64,000 nt of DNA from Opisthocomus hoazin (taxonomy: Eukaryota > Chordata > Aves > Opisthocomiformes > Opisthocomidae): contig NC_134436.1 of the NCBI RefSeq assembly GCF_030867145.1, forward strand, positions 5,208,001-5,272,000, in the 5' to 3' direction. Both the position numbers and the translations under genes were made by a program. The notes beneath the pieces are model-generated. The model did no database searches. It was not told the DNA's origin and saw nothing but the letters and a program-made list of their open reading frames with translations. Position 1 is the stretch's first letter. The number at the start of each line of letters is the position of its first letter. Of this stretch, positions 49,801-58,133 are shown in pieces.

Positions 49801-52800
49801 CAACTGCTGTATCTGCCCAAAAAATGCATCTGGGACTGCAGAACCTGAACAAGGTTTGTACAAGGGAATTTGAATTTTGGTTCCTTCAGTTTCTATTTGG
49901 ACATGGCAAATAGTACCAAGTATGTCTGGCAACTAGTACAAAGCCAGAGTATGAATTCCATGTTTTCCCAGATATCACCAGCATTACTGTGAATCTGTTC
50001 TCCTCCCCTGCATGCCCATTTATTCTTATGGTTATTACATGACACTCAAGGGCAAGACTCACATTCTGCATTTCTCTGTGCAGGTCAAGAGCCCAAGAGA
50101 AGTGAGTGTACCACAGCATCAGCAACTCAAGGTGCTTTCTCCTTTCTCATGCAGAGAGATGGTTATCACGAGCTGCTTTATAGCCCTTTTCACAGCCAAC
50201 AGCAAGGCCATCATACTGCTGTCTTCAAGGCAACACAGTGAACAGCCAAGGAGTACATGAGCGATGCCGGCCATCCCATCTAGCCCTTAAAAAGCCTGTA
50301 AACCTCCAAAGAGGCAGCACTTTGGGGTAACCTGTTGAGCCTGGGAACAGTGATTGTGAGTCATAGCAGGAAAGGTGCCACCATGGCAAAAGGTTGAAAA
50401 GCATGGGAGACAGGACAAGCATGCCCCCAGACACACTGCCAGATCAGCCCTTCACCTGCCACACTCAGCTTCGTCACTAGGGCCTCAGCAGAAAACCCTG
50501 CGGGTGTTCTCAGACTGTCAATAAAAGGGGCCGCACCAAGGCAATCTGATTCCCAGATAAGTCTCAGTTCCTTTGCTGTTAACATTGATGGGGATGGCCA
50601 GGATCCAATGTCATTCTCTTCAATAAAGTGCGAGTTCGGTCTTCTAGCATTGCTAGGAATTCTCTTCCCAACCTTAGAAGAAATACTTTTACATAAAGCT
50701 ACCTTTTCCCTCTCTTGTAGGCACCTCAGAGCCAGTCACCCCAACACCGACATCCTCTGGCTACTTGCCTGTGCCCACTCCGACAGATGACAAATCACCA
50801 TTGACGGTGGCAGCTTTTGGTAAGGTCTTGTGCAACCTGGGGAGAGGAGGGGGACCTGTTTTTCTGGGCCATGCTGTTTTGGACATCCAGCTTCCCTGGA
50901 GGTGGCTCCATGGTTGTCTTCTTCAGCATTCCTGATCCAGGAAAACCCTTGAGAAAGAGACTTGTCACCAGCAGGCAATAAAGCACCTAACAAATACTCC
51001 CAGCCATGCCCAGTATACAAGGGACAGATAATTTGAAAGTCCATCGTGGCTACACCTGAGGTTGGCATCTTGCTCCCAGCATCTGTGTTTGCCCCAGCTC
51101 TGTTTTAAGACAAGACCTGGGCACAAACGACCCCATGCTATGCCTTTGATTGCCTGATAGCGCCTAGAATAAATATGCTACCCGCCTGGAAGGTTAGATA
51201 ATTTTATTTCCCTGCAAACCTGTTGGGACTTCATTCCCACCCTGCCTCACTGCCTTCCCCTGTACAGTTGCACCCTGCTTGGCAGGCAGCAGCCAAGTCC
51301 TCCGCATCCTTCGGACTGTGGAGGGATGGAGCAAGAGATGCCATACTTTCACATGGCAACAGATCTGAAGATAGGCACAGGGTAGATTTAAGAGACCCAC
51401 TCTGCCCTGGGCTATAGTGTCTCCCTCATCCATGAAGACCAGCAAAGAAACCAATTTGCTCATTTCTATCACACTATGAGAAAAAGTGTTATTTCAGAAG
51501 CATTTTGAAAATTCAAGCGTTAACTTCGTAAGTTTCATTTGCTTATATCCTCCAAGCGAAGCCACAAGATGTCCTGAAGCAGTCTTAAAAGGACAAGATT
51601 CCCATGCAAAGAATAGTTTGATTTATTGAGGCCAGATGTCAGAATCAAATCTGCGCTTGGCCACTGGTTTATGAGACAGGTAACACCATTCACAGTCTTT
51701 AGCTTGTCCCTCCCTGTTACATTATGTATTTATCTGACTTTACACACCTTTAGGATAAGATTTACCAACTATAGTAGCAACATATTGACTTCAATCAATC
51801 CCCAGTGTAACCAGCTGACTTCTGCCCTCCTGGCACTGCCTTACCAATTGAGTATTCATCAGAAGCCCTTTGAGGGTGAAACACAAGAGGATAAAGCCAT
51901 TCACTCTAGTGACTACTTTCTTCTCTGCCTATTAAGTACCATGCTCATTTTAATGAAAATACTGATTTCCTACACAAGTTTTGATGGCAGTCGTAGTCTC
52001 TCCACTACCGCGGAAGCTGAGGAGAGGCTCGTTGTTATATCAGTCGCAGACGGTTCTTTCCTCTATCCCTAGGTGTCATCAGCTTCATAGTTATCCTGAT
52101 AGTGGTTGTGATCATTCTGGTCAGCGTGGTCAGCCTGAGGTTCAAGTGTAACCGCTCAAAGGACTCAGAAGGTATTTGCCTGGGGTGATCTGTCTTTCCC
52201 TAATCAAAAAGTCATCAGTTTCTACACGGATCTTGCAATTCCTAAAATGCTTTTAAAAAGCTTACACAGGGTGAGGCTTTAAGCCAAACTGAACACAGAT
52301 TCAGCAGTTAGGAACATTGTGTGACCACCTCTTTAGAGCCCCAGCCCAGACCCATCTGCACAAGGAAACTGTGAAGTTTGCTGCAGTTAAATGTGCAGAT
52401 TTCCAGTGGTGGGAGGCTCTTCCAGCAAAAGTCACGGAGTCTGATGCTCCTTTTCCTTCGAAATCCTATTTCCCACTAGAGGGCAAGGCTGCTCTACAGC
52501 AAGATGGTAACTGCCAAAAGACCAAAGGACTCTAGTGACTAAACAGTCAGCAAAGCATTCAGTCCTGCCTGTATGTCACATTAGCTGAAGATTTTTCTCC
52601 AATCAACTCTGAAGTATCCCCCGTGGTCTCTCTAATCTCATTTGATGAGAGGTAATCTCATTACCTCTACAACGTAATTCTGAATATAGCTGACTTATTT
52701 TATTGCTTGGCTGGGATGTTTTCTCACCTGTACATCACCAACTGCCTTTCTCCCCCCAGACAAACAGAAACCAGGGACCTCCATGGTATCAGAGAGGTAA

Positions 52801-54818
52801 GGCTGCTCACACTATTCACATCCTGTTGAAAATGCCAGGTTTATTCCAGAACTAATTTTAACATGGAAAATAGGCTACTTTGGTTATTTCAGTTGGAAGC
52901 ATTTCAAGACATCTTTGAGACAGGTAAAAAACCAAAATGACCTGTCATAGCACCTCATCCTCTGCCTGATGGAGTCAAAGGTAGAAGTTCAATATTTAGG
53001 GGACTCATTTCAAACCTGCACTGATATCTGTGAAGACTCATCACCTTCCAAAAGCAGTTTGCTTTTCTGTCTTTGCCCAGATACAGATTTGAGGTCTAAA
53101 CTTGGGTTTCTGGATCTCAAAGCAGCCTCAGTGAGATGAGATCAGGTCCCCAAAAATGTCTTCCAAGACGCCTATTACTGTTGTCTAGGAAGAACGGGAT
53201 AAGGGGGACCCAATTCAGAGACATTTGGAAGAGAAGCAGCAAGCGGAGGATGGTCCATCCGAACCCCATGGTCCATCACTGCTACCCAAGAAGAGAGGCT
53301 GCACATGGGAAAGCAGCAGGGAACGAGAGCTGGAATGGACCAAAACACATTGGTCCTACTTTTCCATCTGATGGTTTCCTACCAAAGTAATAAAACCTGC
53401 CTTGGAAAGGCAAGGGACACAGGGAGCAAAGTCCCTGAGTGTTTAGGTTCCAAATTTGCATTAGCATCAATGGTTCCCCGATACCCTTAATGATCATGAT
53501 CTAAGTGACCTGCAGCCACCGAGGCAAGACATCTCAGAGCAGAGGACTGCACCGCCGAGGCACCCCAATCCTCAAAGTCATCCAGTCTCCACTGGCACCA
53601 AAACCACCTTAGGGTAGGGAGGAAGGGGAATTCCACCTTCCTAACACTTCTAACTCTCACTCTTGAGAGAGACACTGGCAATACATGAGCAGCAGCATCA
53701 GATGTAAAAATATCCAGGGCTCCCTTCGTATGACAAATAAGGGCATAGGACAGAGGGACACGGTACTGTTTCCTTTTGTTCCAGTCCTGGTAGTGGCTGC
53801 AGGGCTAGAAGGCAATTCAGTCACTGAGAACCAGACCCAAACCGATTCTGCCTACAAGTAGTGACACAGGTGACAATGGTGCTTTCTGTTGGGCAAACCA
53901 CTGCATCCAAATTTGTCTGAATGCAATGCTTGTTTCCCCAGAGACCTCTGAACCTGTGTTCAGACAGGGGATGGGGAATTTGGCACTAGGGATGGGCCTC
54001 AATCAGGACAGCAGTCCAAAGGGCAGTGCAAATCAACCCCGGTCCCGTGTGCCAGCCAGCCGCAGCCTTGCCAGTTTGCCTCCAGCTGTGTGCAAAGAAA
54101 CTCCCTTCTCTCATTTTCCAGAGTAGTTAATACTGCCTTCTCTTCTCGACAGCTGCTCGGCAGGCCCAAGCCAGAAGGATAACAACATCACTCTGATCTC
54201 CATGAAGAACATCAACATGAACAACAGCATGAGTTACCCACCGTCAGAAAAGGTTTCCCTTTTAAGCCTTGCTTTTTAGAGAGCTAGCTGGGGATTATTT
54301 CTCTTGCTGGAAGAGAGCATGCCTTTGAGTTGTTTCTTTGCTTTCTTATTCCCTTAGAAAGGTAAGAAAAAAAAAAACAGCTGCCAAACTCCTAAAGGTC
54401 CAAACTGGTTCCAGTGAGCCTGGTGAAAGTTTGGGTGCCCATCTCGGGTTTATCCAAGCTGCCTGAACTCAATGTGTCAAGTATACCTCACACACATAGG
54501 TGCCACCACTTAGGGCCAGCCATCAGAGCTAGAGTGGTTTGTCATTAAAAGAAGAGGTAAATAAGTTAGCCTTAGTGAAATCAAGGTCTCGCCCTCTCGG
54601 CCAAGCTTACCACACTCCTGCTCCACAGGTGATGTTGGAGAACACTCCCATCAGTACTCTCAGATCCATTACATGCCAGCACTTCACATAATTTTAAGCT
54701 GTTTTAAAGCTAAACGAGCACTGGGACTGGGTTTGAGGGTATCCATTGCTTAAGTTCTTTTGCCAGCCCAAACAGGCTGCTGATGCACCGTGTTTTCTTC
54801 CTTTTGCAGGTGCTATGA
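34851..54818 (+). CDS. ECSCR: ECSCR, endothelial cell surface chemotaxis and apoptosis regulator, complete
   Basis: ECSCR is a type I sialomucin-like protein of endothelial cells affecting migration, apoptosis and VEGF signalling (human data). Exons: 34851-34908, 44912-44953, 45524-45574, 47513-47626, 48139-48186, 50084-50131, 50721-50819, 52073-52171, 52760-52796, 54153-54252, 54810-54818; 705 nt, 234 residues (human 205). Exon 1 gives the leader ending 'LFRG' as in human. Exons 2-7 are Thr/Ser/Pro-rich, all phase 1. Exons 7-8 read 'LTVAAF' then 'GVISFIVILIVVVIILVSV', nearly identical to the human membrane helix. The tail has 'SLRFKC', 'ITLISMKNINMNN', and ends 'EKVL' from a 9-base last coding exon (GTG CTA TGA), exactly as in human. 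The start at 34851 was chosen over an in-frame ATG at 34707 because the leader follows it. Intron 1 is 10 kb. Confidence 0.95.
35355..35455 (+). mobile_element. CR1-type LINE 3' tail
   Basis: The run 'gtggtttagtggtggacttg' then 'acggttggactcgatgactt' then 'caacctaaatgattgtgc' is the 3' end of one of the older avian CR1 groups. It is short and 5'-truncated, in ECSCR intron 1 in sense orientation. Confidence 0.7.
38480..38605 (+). mobile_element. MIR-like SINE remnant
   Basis: The order 'gtgccttgttttccccagat', 'atgaaataggaaaaataaaa' and 'gaagtgctttgaaatctggg' follows the MIR/CORE-SINE pattern (CTC..TTTCC..ATCTGTAAAATGGG..AAGCGCTTTGA). It is an old fragment in ECSCR intron 1. Confidence 0.45.
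39505..39575 (+). mobile_element. MIR-like SINE fragment, tRNA-derived head
   Basis: 'ccgggtttaattcctggctc' resembles a tRNA-type B box (GGTTCGAATCC), and 'ctttggccaagtcattac' resembles the MIR 'cttgggcaagtcac' segment 35 bases later. It is an old, partial copy in ECSCR intron 1. Confidence 0.45.
42510..42800 (-). mobile_element. Ancient CR1-type LINE fragment, antisense
   Basis: Near 42760-42800 '(t)aattaaagatctgatcatg' then 'tctcctcttttatggactaa' resembles the reverse complement of the late ORF2 region of old CR1 elements (...GAGGAGACATGATCA...). The upstream part to about 42510 is compatible but too diverged to align by eye. Confidence 0.4.
42991..43006 (+). repeat. Poly-A tract
   Basis: Sixteen consecutive adenines in ECSCR intron 1. 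I see no retroposed gene directly upstream, so it is recorded as a simple repeat. Confidence 0.9.
48139..50147 (+). repeat. Paired ECSCR exons 5 and 6, apparent exon duplication
   Basis: Both exons are exactly 48 nt, phase 1-1, and end in '...CTCAAG'. Aligning their last 31 bases gives about 20 identities, and 12 of the first 14 intron bases after the donor agree (GTACTTTGTCCTTT against GTGCTTTCTCCTTT). Exon 5 encodes 'DEMSNGSRSTAASPPQ' and exon 6 'GQEPKRSECTTASATQ'. Similarity that continues into the intron favours segmental exon duplication over convergence on Ser/Thr-rich sequence. The copies are about 1.9 kb apart. Confidence 0.6.
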
Positions 54819-57029
54819 AGCCAAGGGCCCAGAGCTTGAAGCTGACATATAACAACCAGCAGCGACTTTCTAGGTTCTTTTTTTTTCCCTGGGGAAGGAG
54901 CAAGGGTGGACTTTATATATAAATTATTATGTCCTTTCTGATCAATATATTTACAGTAGCATCCCACATAGCTTCCTCACCTGGTGTCTAAAGGCTTTCT
55001 CCAGTTACAGCCTGCCATGCTCACTGGTTGATATCTGTTTTGGATATGCCTTCAAATCCTCAGATTATTCCAGCAGCAAGAAGCACCAAGGAACCATCTA
55101 CTTCGCTAATACACTGCTGCCTTAGATTAATGCCCTTTATCATCTGTGCCAGCCAGTCACAGGCTCGTTAATCGGTATAGCCCCACACTGAGTCAAACCC
55201 ATGCATTAGAAAAGCATGATCTGAAGCTGAAGGCCTAACAGGACATAAATGGCAAAGTGCTAGGTCAAATCCCAGCATAAGTGCTCCAAGCCCCTTGCCC
55301 TTGGTGTCCTCATTGTCCCCACAGCAGTGGGGATGATCATATCCACCTACCTCACAGGGCTGTTGTGAGGCTATGTTAACCAATGTCTGTAAAGCGTTTG
55401 GAGAGCCGTGAATTAAAGGTGCTGCTGAAAAGCAAATTGCCATTTAAATACTTTATTATTAATAACTGAGCTTCAGGCAGGCAGATCATCATCTTCCCAC
55501 AGGTTCACCACGCTCAAAGAAGGCTCATCTTAAGTGTAAAGCACATATAGACAGGGTTTTATCTGAGTGTAAACACAAGCAAAATGCTGAGTTCAGCTCC
55601 TGAAGTCTGGTAGCCCGAGTTTGCTGGGGGAGCTTCCATCTTCTGCACCACCGCTTTCCCAGAGCTCACTGACAGACCAGGAAAGCAGCCTCCCCTTCCA
55701 CAGATCAGCCAGAGCACCCACCTTACCTCAGCACCAAGAACCACCAGTGCAGCACCGGGTCACCACGATAACGAGAACAGCCCTCCGTTAGGCTCCACAG
55801 CGCACCAGCTCATGTCTGGAGCCAGCCGGTTCACAACCCACGCTGGCTCACCGCCTACAGCAAAACATCCTCATAAGCCGAGCGACCGAGGATGACGGCG
55901 ATGTCCATACCCAGCCTCCACGTGATCCTAAGAGAAACGATGCGTTGTTGGGTATTTCTGGAGGTCTCAGCTGCCTTATTCAGCAGCGTAACCTACCAAA
56001 GCACTAACTCTGCAACGACCTTTGCCTCTTCTCATCTTCACCACGGCTCCTGCTTGCTCCTTCACCAGCTCGACAGTCACCACAGACCTCCAGAGCACCT
56101 TGTCTACCCAGCAGCAGCTCGCCGAGACACTGCCTTCTCCTAACACGAGCATCAACATTCATCAACCCTGAAGGTAAACTGTGAAGTCCAGGAAAAAAAG
56201 ATTTAGCCAAGCACTCAACATAGGTGCCACTGCACACATTCCCCTGCACAGTTCGATGAAACATAATAATTACCTTCATTTAATTTTATAGGATGGGTAC
56301 GAGATGTTTACTGGAGCGTGCAGTGCTAGAGGCAGCTGTGCTTTGCAGCTGGCAAGGAAGTGTTCAGCAAAATAAATGCAACGTTTGCACAACTCCTGCT
56401 AAGATCCAACATGCTTTCTATCTTTAACATACGCACCAGGTAGTCTGATAATCTATTTTTTAAAGAAATGAAGCCGTCCTCATAAAACTCCTGAAAAGCA
56501 AAATGAAGTCACCCCACTCACCCAGCCTCCACCAGACTGGTGAGTTTTCTTGAGCACAAGATCACAGGCAATTCCCAGCTGGGTGGACCCAGACAGCTCC
56601 AGATCCCAGAGACCTGCGACTCGGTGCATGGGGCCTCCCAAGTGGGTTTTTAGTCCCAGGAGAACACCGCAAAGGCAGCTGGTAAGCACCTGGGATATCA
56701 GACGCAGTTGTCTGGCTTTAACTAATCTCCCCTCCTCGATGACCTCTGAAAGATGGCCCCGTGCTTAATCTTCCTTCCTCTGAGATCACTCTTCCCATAG
56801 ACTCTTGAGGGTCTTGACAAATAACCTGAACCTGCTCCACTTGAAAACTGATCCGCACCCAAAAGCAAAGTTCCAACTTTGACCTTGTTCAAAAGAAACA
56901 ACGAATAAAAACCAAAGAATGGAACCAATGTGAGCCCTAACCCCCAGCTGCCGCTGCTCACGTGCAAGGAGAGACCTTCTCCAAGCTGCTGTGCTCCGAC
57001 TGATACCCATAAATGTAAAATTTCCACTT
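54819..57029. other. ECSCR 3' UTR and downstream sequence
   Basis: No coding gene is supported. The ECSCR 3' UTR starts here. AATAAA hexamers on + occur at 56371-56376 and near 56903, and an ATTAAA lies at 55412-55417 inside a MIR-like element, so the true polyadenylation site is unclear. Short open frames are without domain features. Confidence 0.4.
55285..55445 (+). mobile_element. MIR/CORE-SINE-like element in ECSCR 3' region
   Basis: 'tggggatgatcatatccacc' is followed by 'tacctcacagggctgttgtg' and 'aatgtctgtaaagcgtttgg'. This tracks the MIR sequence TGGGGATAATAATA..CCTACCTCATAGGGTTGTTGTGAGG..GTAAAGCGC closely and in order. It is probably part of the ECSCR 3' UTR. Confidence 0.65.
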
Positions 57030-57620
57030 ACTAGAGTGATTCTAATTAAACTAAAGTAGATCCTTGCTGTTTTGAGAAGACAGGAAAGCTCTAAGATAGA
57101 GAGATTCCTAAGTAATTCTACTCCAGACAGCTCGGCCTTAGGAGGGCAGATGCACCAAGCTACAGAGATAAAGAAGCACCAAGCAGGCAACACAGCCAGA
57201 GCAAAACGACCTGGAAGGACACGGTATACGTGATCTTAGAACCAAGCTTGTGCAGAAGCAAAGGTCAACCAGCAGACACTGTGATGAGGAGTATAAGCCT
57301 TCATCTTAGGACCCCCGAAGACCACCCGAGGACACTAACAGACATGTGTGAAATACATTGACATATGCTAATTAGTTCACAGGTATCATGAATATGCTAA
57401 TTATCTCTCGGGAATATAATGAATATGTATATTGTGATTGTATTTAACCTGAAATGACAGGGTGTTTGGCGCACATGTTTGGAGGAGAGATCCCCTGTGT
57501 GCCTGGTGCCATAATAAGGAACACCTGCTTAACAGCCTTACAACTATCGAGCCTTCAACGCCGGCTTTTCAGGGCATCACTACAGAGCACGCCGGTGGAA
57601 GCCACCAGTGCCCTCGCACC
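57030..57620 (+). mobile_element. Probable endogenous retrovirus LTR (solo or fragment)
   Basis: The segment has the composition and layout of an avian ERV LTR. AT-rich 'tatgctaattagttcacagg' repeats with variation (57365, 57392), a TATA-like 'ttgtatttaacctg' (about 57438), 'tttggaggagagatcccctg' (about 57478) and a polyadenylation-like 'ccataataaggaacacctgc' (about 57508) occur in the order U3-R-U5. No internal retroviral genes are adjacent. The limits are guesses, and I could not identify target-site duplications. Confidence 0.45.
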
Positions 57621-57916
57621 ACGACTCCACTTCCCGCAGCTCATTAGCCCGGCTTTAATTGGCACGCGGGCCGCAGGGCAACCAGCGGCACCGGCAGCGG
57701 GTGAAGGCCTCGGGACAAGCCCTCGAGGGGCTTCCAGCCGAAGCCTGCTCGGTCCTCAGCGCTCCTTCCACCCGCCGCACGACGGCTCCAGACCACCTCC
57801 CGCGGCCGTGCCAGCCGCCGCGCTGGCCTCACCCCGCTGCGGCCTGCCCCGGGCGGCGGGCGGCTGAGGCGCGGCCCGCTGCCACGGTACCCGCCATTGC
57901 CCCACCGCGCCCCTCA

Positions 57917-57976
57917 GCGCGGGGCCCGCTGGGTACTGTAGTCCGCGCGCGGGGCCCGCTGGGTACTGTAGTCCGC
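57917..57976 (+). repeat. Perfect 30-bp tandem duplication with ZNF143/THAP11-like sites
   Basis: Units 57917-57946 and 57947-57976 are identical (GCGCGGGGCCCGCTGGGTAC...GTAGTCCGC). On the - strand each reads ACTACAGTACCCAGCGGGC, close to the ZNF143/THAP11 (SBS) consensus ACTACAATTCCCAGAATGC. A third, imperfect copy of the CCC-proximal half lies inverted at 58005-58026 (CCGTACCCAGAGGGCCCCGCGC). All are 105-220 bases upstream of the DNAJC18 ATG. Confidence 0.85.
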
Positions 57977-58047
57977 GCCTCGCCGGCGCCGGGCCGGGCA
58001 CTGCCGTACCCAGAGGGCCCCGCGCGGCCGCCGCCTCCGCGCACAAC

Positions 58048-58083
58048 ATGGCGGCGCGGGTGGGCCGGGGCGACGGGCTGTGA
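58048..58083 (+). CDS. Short upstream open reading frame in the DNAJC18 5' leader
   Basis: ATG GCG GCG opens an 11-codon frame ending in TGA at 58081-58083, 50 bases before the DNAJC18 start and in another frame. Its ATG context (CACAACATGG) has A at -3 and G at +4, so it should be recognised if the transcript starts upstream. It would likely dampen or condition translation of the main frame. The transcription start is unknown, so it may lie outside the mRNA. Confidence 0.4.
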   Translation: MAARVGRGDGL

Positions 58084-58133
58084 GGGAGCGGCGGGCGGGC
58101 GGCGGGGCTGCCCCGGGGCCCGCCGCGGCCGCC

